Shown here: positions 1 through 5,072 of the stretch, one piece after another
Layout of the letters: each line of letters opens with the position of its first letter
Numbering within the stretch: the first letter of the stretch is position 1
Assembly: GCA_944390505.1 (NCBI GenBank)
Contig: CALXQF010000076.1
Coordinates: forward strand, 1 to 6,602
Origin: an uncultured Clostridia bacterium
GTDB lineage: Bacteria > Bacillota > Clostridia > TANB77 > CAG-508
DNA: 6,602 nucleotides
Direction: 5' to 3'
The notes under the pieces: model-generated
Databases searched by the model: none
The model's input: only the letters and a program-made list of their open reading frames with translations
Told to the model about the DNA's origin: nothing
Translations under genes and position numbers: made by a program

Positions 1-133
1 TCAATTAGTATAAATAAAACAAAATCATATATTGGATAGAATGAATCAAAATAAAATTTTTTTATAAAATATGTATAAAAAACAAAAATTAGTACAATAT
101 AATAGTACCTCACAAAATACATTTATACCCCTA
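1..133. other. AT-rich stretch without a recognisable gene
   Basis: No open frame of meaningful length with a ribosome binding site is visible on either strand. A TATAAT hexamer lies at 98-103, but no credible -35 hexamer sits 16-18 bp upstream and no gene follows it. The stretch probably belongs to the spacer beside a gene left of the window. Confidence 0.5.
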
Positions 134-170
134 AAAAAGTTCCTATCTCAATTTTGAGAAGGAACTTTTT
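134..170. terminator. Bidirectional Rho-independent terminator
   Basis: An 11-bp stem (134-144 with 160-170) continues into a 6-bp inner stem (146-151 with 154-159), with one bulged A at 145 and a TT apex. The arms begin with A5-A6 and end with T5, so either strand yields a GC-containing hairpin followed by a U-run. On the minus strand it lies about 110 nt past the ylbJ stop and is the likely end of that transcript. On the plus strand it could end a gene left of the window. Confidence 0.85.
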
Positions 171-281
171 CTTGTCACTCAAAGAATGCTATATACGTGG
201 CACCGACTTGATTATGAAATACACATCATTGTGCTAAAGCAATTATTCAAATAAAACAACAAAAGATATCAATAGAAAAAA

Positions 282-1400
282 TCATAAATTAAAATAAAAC
301 ATAGGAATGAATTGTAAAGCAAGAAATGTATAAAAAGCGGCTAAAATTCCTTGTAATAATTTGCCAATAAAATATTGGCTAATACGTAAACCAGATTTGC
401 TAACAATGCTCCATACTTGTAACAAAACAGAAAAACCACCAAACCCCAATAAAAAAGCACATAGAATAATATTAGTAGAAATTTCTTTCATAGGAATAGC
501 AGCAACTAAATTTACACCATTGGTCAATTCTACAATTCCTGATAAAATAGCCTTGCTAAATTCTATTGGAATTCCTAGTAAAGAAAGTAATGGATTGAAA
601 ATAGAGGCAATGCTACTTAATAAATGGCTTTGATTTAATATAGAAATAATCACAGAAAAAATAACAACAAATCCACCAATCATCAGAACTGTAGAAATAC
701 TATTGGTAATACTTTTTCCTAAAATTTCACCTAAAGAGGAAAGGCAAATATTAGAATTTTCTTTATTGCCAGAATCAATTTTTTTATTTAACTGACGACA
801 ATAGTTTTTGGAAAAATTTTTTTTGGCTTTAAATAAACTAACAATATTTAAAATGATACCAACACTAATACAAGCAAGAACATGGGTAACAAAAAGTAGA
901 ATTCCTACACTTGTATTACCAAATAGACTAATTCCTACAGTGCCAATAATAAATAAAGGGCCAGAGTTATTAGTAAAAGCAAGCATTCTTTCTGCTTCTT
1001 CTTTTGTACAAAGTTCTTGCTCTTTTAAATGAGCAACAATTTTTGCTCCAACAGGGTATCCACTAATTAACCCCATTAAAAAAGCAAAAACTCCTTCTCC
1101 GGGAATTCCCAATAATGGCTTTACAATAGGAGTTAACCATTTGCCAAAAAAGGCAATAATATTGGTATAACTTAATAATTCCGTTGCTACAAAAAAAGGA
1201 AACAAAGAAGGCACAACAGCAGTAGCCCATAAAATGAGCCCATTTTTAGCAGCTGCTAAATTGCTATTAGAAAAAGCAACTAAGAAAACGCAAAAGAGTG
1301 CAAAAATAATGGTTAGTAAATTTTTTTTCAAAGAATAAACATAGATTTTTACTTTACTTTTCTTCGGAATAGAAGAAGAGATAGCCACAGTTTTATCCAT
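282..1400 (-). CDS. ylbJ: Sporulation integral membrane protein YlbJ (nucleoside recognition/Gate domain)
   Basis: This is a 372-aa polytopic membrane protein, slightly shorter than Bacillus YlbJ (about 400 aa). A basic N-terminus precedes the first membrane helix (about residues 28-45). Conserved-looking stretches follow: LWATAVVPSLFPFF (57-70), SGYPVGAK (113-120), NNSGP (144-148), and in the second half ELTNG (291-295) and GFGGFSV (319-325). The two halves resemble each other, as in Gate-domain proteins. In B. subtilis ylbJ is a mother-cell (sigma-E) gene needed for proper spore formation; its substrate is unknown to me. The start is chosen at ATG 1400, where AGAAAGGA (1413-1420) lies 12 nt upstream. 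TTG 1406 (6-nt spacing) is a real alternative. ATG 1412 abuts the Shine-Dalgarno, and GTG 1439 has none. The gene is divergent from the ATPase gene and ends before the hairpin at 134-170. Confidence 0.9.
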   Translation of the reverse strand: MDKTVAISSSIPKKSKVKIYVYSLKKNLLTIIFALFCVFLVAFSNSNLAAAKNGLILWATAVVPSLFPFFVATELLSYTNIIAFFGKWLTPIVKPLLGIPGEGVFAFLMGLISGYPVGAKIVAHLKEQELCTKEEAERMLAFTNNSGPLFIIGTVGISLFGNTSVGILLFVTHVLACISVGIILNIVSLFKAKKNFSKNYCRQLNKKIDSGNKENSNICLSSLGEILGKSITNSISTVLMIGGFVVIFSVIISILNQSHLLSSIASIFNPLLSLLGIPIEFSKAILSGIVELTNGVNLVAAIPMKEISTNIILCAFLLGFGGFSVLLQVWSIVSKSGLRISQYFIGKLLQGILAAFYTFLALQFIPMFYFNL

Positions 1401-1412
1401 TTTCAATTTCAT

Positions 1413-1420
1413 TCCTTTCT
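1413..1420 (-). promoter_or_regulatory. ylbJ ribosome binding site
   Basis: On the minus strand this reads AGAAAGGA. It decides against the longer GTG start at 1439, which has no Shine-Dalgarno upstream, and against ATG 1412, which it touches. It favours ATG 1400 (12-nt gap) or TTG 1406 (6-nt gap). Confidence 0.6.
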
Positions 1421-1442
1421 TGCTTTGCTCACGAGGCACACA

Positions 1443-1473
1443 CAGTTATGAAAGTATTTTTTTCAAATTATAA
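1443..1473 (-). promoter_or_regulatory. Candidate ylbJ promoter (sigma-E-like, overlapping a TATAAT)
   Basis: Read on the minus strand, TTATAAT (1473-1467) is followed after 16 bp by CATAACTG (1450-1443). This partly resembles the sigma-E pattern (KMATATT, about 14 bp, CATACAHT), and sigma-E is the factor that drives ylbJ in B. subtilis. The same place carries a perfect TATAAT (1472-1467) that could be a sigma-A -10 box, but its -35 hexamer 17 bp upstream (TTTTAA) is poor. The match is partial, so the sigma factor is inference. Confidence 0.3.
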
Positions 1474-1608
1474 AATCCTTACAATAAAATTAAAAGTGTA
1501 GTGCAATCAATTGTGGAAAAGCTTGTAATTATACTTATGCAATAGAAGAAAATTTATCACTAAAAAGACAAGAAAGATTGCTTTTTCATTTCAAAGCATT
1601 TTATTATT

Positions 1609-1753
1609 GTAACTGTTATATATGTATTTTTATTTACGTCCCCCAACTGCATAAGAAAGTGTAATTGAAATTTTATAATAAAAATTTCAAACACTTTCTA
1701 ACTTGTCGGTCCCCACCTTAAGACTCCAATAAAAATACATATATAACAGTTAC
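1609..1753. repeat. 145-bp nested palindromic element with perfect 26-bp inverted terminal repeats (MITE-like)
   Basis: The outer arms 1609-1634 and 1728-1753 are perfect reverse complements over 26 bp, starting GTAACTG and ending CAGTTAC. Inside is a second hairpin: 1654-1662 pairs with 1691-1699, 1665-1674 pairs with 1681-1690, AA (1663-1664) is bulged and the apex is 6 nt (1675-1680). Between the two stems lie unpaired, C-rich segments, 1635-1653 and 1700-1727. Each contains a GTCCCC core, which is striking in such an AT-rich region. The size, terminal repeats, lack of coding and intergenic position fit a miniature inverted-repeat element or a structured RNA. No clear target-site duplication is seen; TT flanks both ends but is uninformative here. 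Confidence 0.8.
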
Positions 1754-1802
1754 TTAAAATTAATTATTGGATGTGAATTGTAAAAAATAAATCAATTTTA
1801 TG

Positions 1803-1830
1803 TTTCAAATGATATATTTTGTGTTATACT
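1803..1830 (+). promoter_or_regulatory. Extended -10 promoter for the ATPase gene
   Basis: TATACT at 1825-1830 is preceded by TG at 1822-1823, giving the extended -10 form TGTTATACT. The -35 region is weak (TTTCAA or GTTTCA near 1802-1808), which is typical when an extended -10 compensates. Initiation near 1837 would give a leader of about 143 nt, almost all purine and very A-rich, with no stable hairpin. Confidence 0.6.
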
Positions 1831-1963
1831 AACAAGGAAATAAAAATAACAAGACTTTACAGAAAAGTAAAAAGAATAAGTTAAAAAGTACACTTAAAAA
1901 TAATCAAAATGAAGAGTACAAAAAGGTTATAGGGAAAATCAGCAAAAACTAAATTAAAAAGAT

Positions 1964-1970
1964 AAGGTGG
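1964..1970 (+). promoter_or_regulatory. ATPase gene ribosome binding site
   Basis: AAGGTGG lies 9 nt before ATG 1980 and supports that start. The first residues of the product already look like the hydrophilic N-terminal tail seen in MgtA-type ATPases. Confidence 0.7.
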
Positions 1971-1979
1971 TTTCGAAAA

Positions 1980-4601
1980 ATGGCAAAAGAAGAAATAGAA
2001 GAAAACATTGATATACAAAAGGTATATGGAGAAGTTTGTAGAAGTAGTGTAGAAGAATTTTTGCAAAAAAATAAAGTTTCAGAAAAAGGGCTAACAACAG
2101 AGGAAGTGCAAAAAAGGCAAGCTCAATATGGAAAAAATGAAATGAAACAAGCAAAACCAAAAAAATGGTATCATTATTTGTGGCAGAGTTTTGCCAATCC
2201 ATTTAATTTAATATTGGTAGGAATTACTGCTGTTTTATTTTATACAGATGTGATTTTAGCAGAACCACCAAGTTATGCCAATATCATTGTAGTAGTAGCG
2301 TTAATTCTAATTAGTACTTTTTTAGAGTTTTTTGAAGTATTTAAGTCAAATAAAGCAGCAGAAAAATTAAAAAAGTTAGTAGCAGTAAAAGGGACTGTTA
2401 TCAGAAATGGAAAACCAGAAAACATATTTTTAGACCAAATTACAATAGGAGATTTAGTAGAATTAAATGCAGGAGACTTAATACCAGCAGATTTAAGAAT
2501 TATAGAACAAAAAGATTTATATGTAGTACAATCTTCTTTAACTGGCGAGTCAGATGCAGTGAGAAAACTAGAAACGACAGAAACTAAAAGTATTAATGCA
2601 ATAGAGGATGTCACCGATTTAGACACGATTTGTTTTATGGGAACCAATGTTATGAGTGGAACAGCAAAAGGTGTTGTTTTTAGAATAGGAGATGATACTT
2701 ATTTTGGCAAAGTAGCAGAAAGTATTGAACAAGGCAAACCAAAAACAAATTTTCAACAAGGAATTGAAAGTATCAGTAAATTATTAGCTAGATTTATGAT
2801 TGTTTTAATTCCAATCGCCTTTTTTATTAATGTATTTAAACATGGCTCACTAACCGCATTTACTTTTGCAGTAGCAATTGCAATTGGAATTACTCCACTT
2901 TTATTACCGGTTATTTTATCTTCTAGTTTAGCAAAAGGTGCAGTGAATATGTCCAAAAAGAAAACCATTGTCAAACGATTAGATAGTATTCAATCTTTCG
3001 GAGCAATGAATATTTTATGCACAGATAAAACAGGAACTTTAACAGAAGACAAAATTGTACTAGAAAAATATTTGAATATAGATGGAGAAGAAGACCAAGA
3101 GGTATTAAAAACAACATTTCTTAATTCCTATTTTCAAACTGGATTAGAAGGAAATATTGACCAAGCAGTGATGAAAAGAGTGAAAGAATATGGATTAGGG
3201 GACATTGAAAAACAATATAAAAAAATAGATGAAATTCCATTTGATTTTTCTAGAAGAAGACTATCAGTTATTTTACAAAACAAACAAAAAGAGGTACAAA
3301 TGATTACCAAAGGAGCTGTAGAAGAAATTTTAGCAATTTGTACCCAGGTAGAGGAAAATGGAAAAGTTATGTCAATTACAAGTGACATTAAACAAAAAAT
3401 CAAAAAGATGACGAAAGAATTGAATGAAGATGGATTAAGAGTAATTGCAGTATGTATCAAAAATATTGTAGAAGAAACGCAAGGTTTTAGCAGAGATGAT
3501 GAGTCAAAAATGACCTTAGTTGGTTTTGTTGGATTTTTGGATCCACCAAAGAAAAGTGCAAAAGATGAAATTGAAAGATTGAACCGTGACGGAATTCGTG
3601 TAATGGTTTTAACAGGTGATAATGAATATGTCACAAAAGCTATTTGCAAAAAAGTTAATATTAATACAGATAAAATAGTTTTAGGTAGTAAAATAGATAA
3701 ATTATCAGACACTGCATTAAAAAGATTATTAAAGAAAACCAATGTATTTGCTAAACTTTCACCTATTCAAAAAGCAAGAATTGTACGTGTATTAAAAGAA
3801 CAGGGGAATGTTGTTGGATACATGGGGGATGGCATTAATGACGCACCTTCATTAAACAATGCAGAGGTAGGAATTTCAGTAGATACAGCAGTAGATGTAA
3901 CAAAAGAAACAGCAGATATTATTTTACTGAAGAAAAATTTAAATGTATTAACAGATGGAGTCATAGAAGGAAGAAAAACATTTGGTAACTTATCCAAATA
4001 CATTAAAATGGCAGTTAGCTTTAATTTTGGAGAGGTATTATCAATTTTAATTGCAAGTATTTTCTTGCCATTTTTCCCAATTACACCAATCCAAATACTA
4101 GTACAAAGTTTATTATATGATATAGGTCAGTTATCTCTTCCTTATGATAATGTCGACAAAGAATATTTAGAACATCCGAAAAAATGGAACATGAAAAGTA
4201 TTAAAAGATTTATGTTATGGATGGGTCCAACCAGTTCTATTTTTGACTTAATGATATTTGCTTTATTGTGGTTTGGCTTTGGTATCAGAGAAGCAGCAAT
4301 ATTCCAATCTATCTGGTTTTCTTATGGAGTAGTTTCTAATTTAGTAGGCCTTCATATTATTAGAACTGCCAAAGCACCATTTATAGAGAGCCATGCCTCA
4401 AAAGCAGTATATGCAACTTCTATTTTATTAAGCATGATAGCAATTATTATTCCTTTTACAGGCTTTGGAGCTTTTATAGGTTTGGTTCCTATTCCAACTC
4501 AATATATTATTCCAATTATTTTAGGAGTTCCTATTTTATATTGCTTTATTGCAACAATTGTGAAGAAAGAGTATATTAAGAAATATAAAGAGTGGCTATA
4601 A
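1980..4601 (+). CDS. mgtA: P3B-type (MgtA-like) cation-transporting P-type ATPase with altered membrane site
   Basis: An 873-aa membrane pump, close to the usual MgtA length. It should couple ATP hydrolysis to cation movement; MgtA family members import Mg2+. Visible parts: cytoplasmic N-tail, M1-M2 (about 70-90 and 98-120), actuator TGES (188-191), M4 TPLLLP (305-310), phosphorylation motif DKTGTLT with Asp349, nucleotide-domain KGA (444-446), TGD (545-547), hinge GDGINDAP (616-623), then M5-M10. The stretches VKRLDSIQSFGAMN, LLYD, PYDNVD and PFIESHAS are MgtA signatures, and the recalled E. coli ligand positions align with a constant offset of 24. However, M4 has Leu307 where MgtA has Glu, M5 has Glu685 for Asn, and M6 has Ser710 for Asn; Asp714 is kept. 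Catalysis therefore looks intact, but Mg2+ specificity should not be assumed. The gene has its own promoter and leader, and no clear terminator follows. Confidence 0.92.
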   Translation: MAKEEIEENIDIQKVYGEVCRSSVEEFLQKNKVSEKGLTTEEVQKRQAQYGKNEMKQAKPKKWYHYLWQSFANPFNLILVGITAVLFYTDVILAEPPSYANIIVVVALILISTFLEFFEVFKSNKAAEKLKKLVAVKGTVIRNGKPENIFLDQITIGDLVELNAGDLIPADLRIIEQKDLYVVQSSLTGESDAVRKLETTETKSINAIEDVTDLDTICFMGTNVMSGTAKGVVFRIGDDTYFGKVAESIEQGKPKTNFQQGIESISKLLARFMIVLIPIAFFINVFKHGSLTAFTFAVAIAIGITPLLLPVILSSSLAKGAVNMSKKKTIVKRLDSIQSFGAMNILCTDKTGTLTEDKIVLEKYLNIDGEEDQEVLKTTFLNSYFQTGLEGNIDQAVMKRVKEYGLGDIEKQYKKIDEIPFDFSRRRLSVILQNKQKEVQMITKGAVEEILAICTQVEENGKVMSITSDIKQKIKKMTKELNEDGLRVIAVCIKNIVEETQGFSRDDESKMTLVGFVGFLDPPKKSAKDEIERLNRDGIRVMVLTGDNEYVTKAICKKVNINTDKIVLGSKIDKLSDTALKRLLKKTNVFAKLSPIQKARIVRVLKEQGNVVGYMGDGINDAPSLNNAEVGISVDTAVDVTKETADIILLKKNLNVLTDGVIEGRKTFGNLSKYIKMAVSFNFGEVLSILIASIFLPFFPITPIQILVQSLLYDIGQLSLPYDNVDKEYLEHPKKWNMKSIKRFMLWMGPTSSIFDLMIFALLWFGFGIREAAIFQSIWFSYGVVSNLVGLHIIRTAKAPFIESHASKAVYATSILLSMIAIIIPFTGFGAFIGLVPIPTQYIIPIILGVPILYCFIATIVKKEYIKKYKEWL

Positions 4602-4621
4602 AATAGGACAATTGGGGACAG

Positions 4622-4640
4622 ACATATTTGGTCCATATGT
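4622..4640. repeat. Short inverted repeat upstream of spoIIID
   Basis: ACATAT (4622-4627) and ATATGT (4635-4640) are reverse complements around a 7-nt spacer. The repeat lies just upstream of the spoIIID promoter and is too weak, and lacks the U-run, to terminate ATPase transcription. It could be an operator half-site pair, but in AT-rich DNA such a repeat can also arise by chance. Confidence 0.3.
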
Positions 4641-4659
4641 TATAATAAAATAAGGATAG

Positions 4660-4688
4660 TTGTAAAATATTTACAAATGCGGTATAAT
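4660..4688 (+). promoter_or_regulatory. spoIIID promoter, sigma-A-like
   Basis: TTGTAA (4660-4665), a spacer of exactly 17 bp and TATAAT (4683-4688) form a near-consensus housekeeping-type promoter ending 31 bp before the start codon. In B. subtilis spoIIID is transcribed by sigma-E. No convincing sigma-E pair was found in this spacer, so either the gene is controlled differently here or the sigma-E elements are degenerate. Confidence 0.6.
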
Positions 4689-4706
4689 AATATTATTACT
4701 TTTATT

Positions 4707-4712
4707 GGAGGT
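4707..4712 (+). promoter_or_regulatory. spoIIID ribosome binding site
   Basis: GGAGGT stands 7 nt before ATG 4720. It overlaps the in-frame TTG at 4705, so that upstream TTG cannot be the start and the first five codons of the longer frame are leader. Confidence 0.85.
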
Positions 4713-4719
4713 AGTTTCT

Positions 4720-4968
4720 ATGAAAGAATATCAGGAACAGCGGTGTATCAGAATAGCACGTTATGTTATTCGAACAGGTGCAACTGTTAGAGTGGCAGCC
4801 AAAAAAATCGGAGTGAGTAAATCTACGGTATACAAGGACTTAACCCAAAATTTACAACACATAGATCAATCTTTATTTTTAAAAGTAGCAAAAGTTCTAC
4901 AGAAAAACAAAGCCGAGAGGCATATAAGAGGAGGAATTGCCACACGACAAAAATATCTTTTCAAATAA
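4720..4968 (+). CDS. spoIIID: Stage III sporulation transcriptional regulator SpoIIID
   Basis: An 82-aa basic DNA-binding protein, about ten residues shorter at the C-terminus than B. subtilis SpoIIID (93 aa). A helix-turn-helix spans about residues 22-41, with the hallmark GVSKSTVYKDL (31-41) nearly identical to the family. A basic C-terminal segment (68-79, HIRGGIATRQKY) matches the second DNA-contact region. In Bacillus, SpoIIID acts in the mother cell after sigma-E, activating or repressing many genes and helping the switch to sigma-K. The start is ATG 4720, set by GGAGGT. The gene is monocistronic by appearance: promoter at 4660-4688 and terminator at 4976-5005. It lies downstream of the ATPase gene; I do not see spoIIQ or mreB/mbl, which commonly flank it in other spore formers. 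Confidence 0.96.
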   Translation: MKEYQEQRCIRIARYVIRTGATVRVAAKKIGVSKSTVYKDLTQNLQHIDQSLFLKVAKVLQKNKAERHIRGGIATRQKYLFK

Positions 4969-4975
4969 AAACTAC

Positions 4976-5005
4976 AAAAAGGACGCCAAATTTGGTGTCC
5001 TTTTT
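4976..5005. terminator. Rho-independent terminator after spoIIID
   Basis: A5 followed by GGACGCCAAA (4981-4990) pairs with TTTGGTGTCC (4991-5000) and T5, with a single G:U wobble. The hairpin starts 7 bp after the spoIIID stop. Its shape allows termination on both strands, although no minus-strand gene faces it. The U-run almost touches the -35 box of the next promoter. Confidence 0.9.
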
Positions 5006-5006
5006 A

Positions 5007-5035
5007 TTTACACTATTTCCCCAATATGGTATAAT
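5007..5035 (+). promoter_or_regulatory. Strong sigma-A-type promoter for the acyl-CoA synthetase gene
   Basis: TTTACA (5007-5012), a 17-bp spacer and TATAAT (5030-5035), with TG at 5027-5028 forming an extended -10 (TGGTATAAT). This is the best promoter match in the window. Initiation near 5042 would give a leader of about 30 nt. Confidence 0.8.
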
Positions 5036-5060
5036 AGCAAACAGGTAAAAATAGAGAAAA

Positions 5061-5066
5061 AGAGGT
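5061..5066 (+). promoter_or_regulatory. Acyl-CoA synthetase gene ribosome binding site
   Basis: AGAGGT lies 6 nt before ATG 5073. An overlapping ATG at 5068 is only 1 nt from it and its frame stops at 5086-5088 after six codons, so 5073 is the start. Confidence 0.75.
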
Positions 5067-5072
5067 AATGAA

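Larger units (their letters stand above)
1401..1979. other. Divergent intergenic region between ylbJ and the ATPase gene
   Basis: This gene-free stretch holds, from left to right: the ylbJ leader and candidate promoter (to about 1473), an unassigned AT-rich segment (1474-1608), the nested palindromic element (1609-1753), and the ATPase promoter with its A-rich leader (about 1800-1979). I see no tRNA, riboswitch consensus or convincing small gene. A frame at 1494-1664 is open for 56 codons but lacks an ATG or GTG start. Confidence 0.7.

Noticed and set aside
98..103. TATAAT that could start a short RNA ending at the 134-170 hairpin
   Set aside because: There is no credible -35 hexamer or extended -10, and the window edge hides the context; such hexamers are common in AT-rich DNA.
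197..205. GTGGCACCG resembles the T-box antiterminator core
   Set aside because: No specifier stem, no following terminator hairpin and no downstream plus-strand aminoacyl-tRNA synthetase or amino acid gene; the neighbour is the 3' end of ylbJ.
1400..1439. Longer ylbJ beginning at GTG 1439
   Set aside because: The region upstream of the GTG has no Shine-Dalgarno, while a good one (1413-1420) lies inside the extension and serves the ATG at 1400 or the TTG at 1406.
1494..1664. 56-codon open frame on the plus strand in the intergenic region
   Set aside because: It has no ATG or GTG start and no ribosome binding site, and its end runs into the palindromic element; most likely chance or a decayed fragment.
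1909..1932. Seven-codon leader peptide before the ATPase gene
   Set aside because: There is no Shine-Dalgarno and no regulatory residues such as a proline run, and the following leader shows no alternative hairpins.
3134..3742. 202-codon open frame antisense to the ATPase gene
   Set aside because: It is a shadow of the plus-strand coding frame: it lies wholly inside conserved ATPase domains, and its product resembles no family I recognise.
4705..4719. SpoIIID starting at TTG 4705
   Set aside because: The TTG overlaps the GGAGGT that serves ATG 4720, and family members begin close to the KEYQEQR-type sequence after that ATG.
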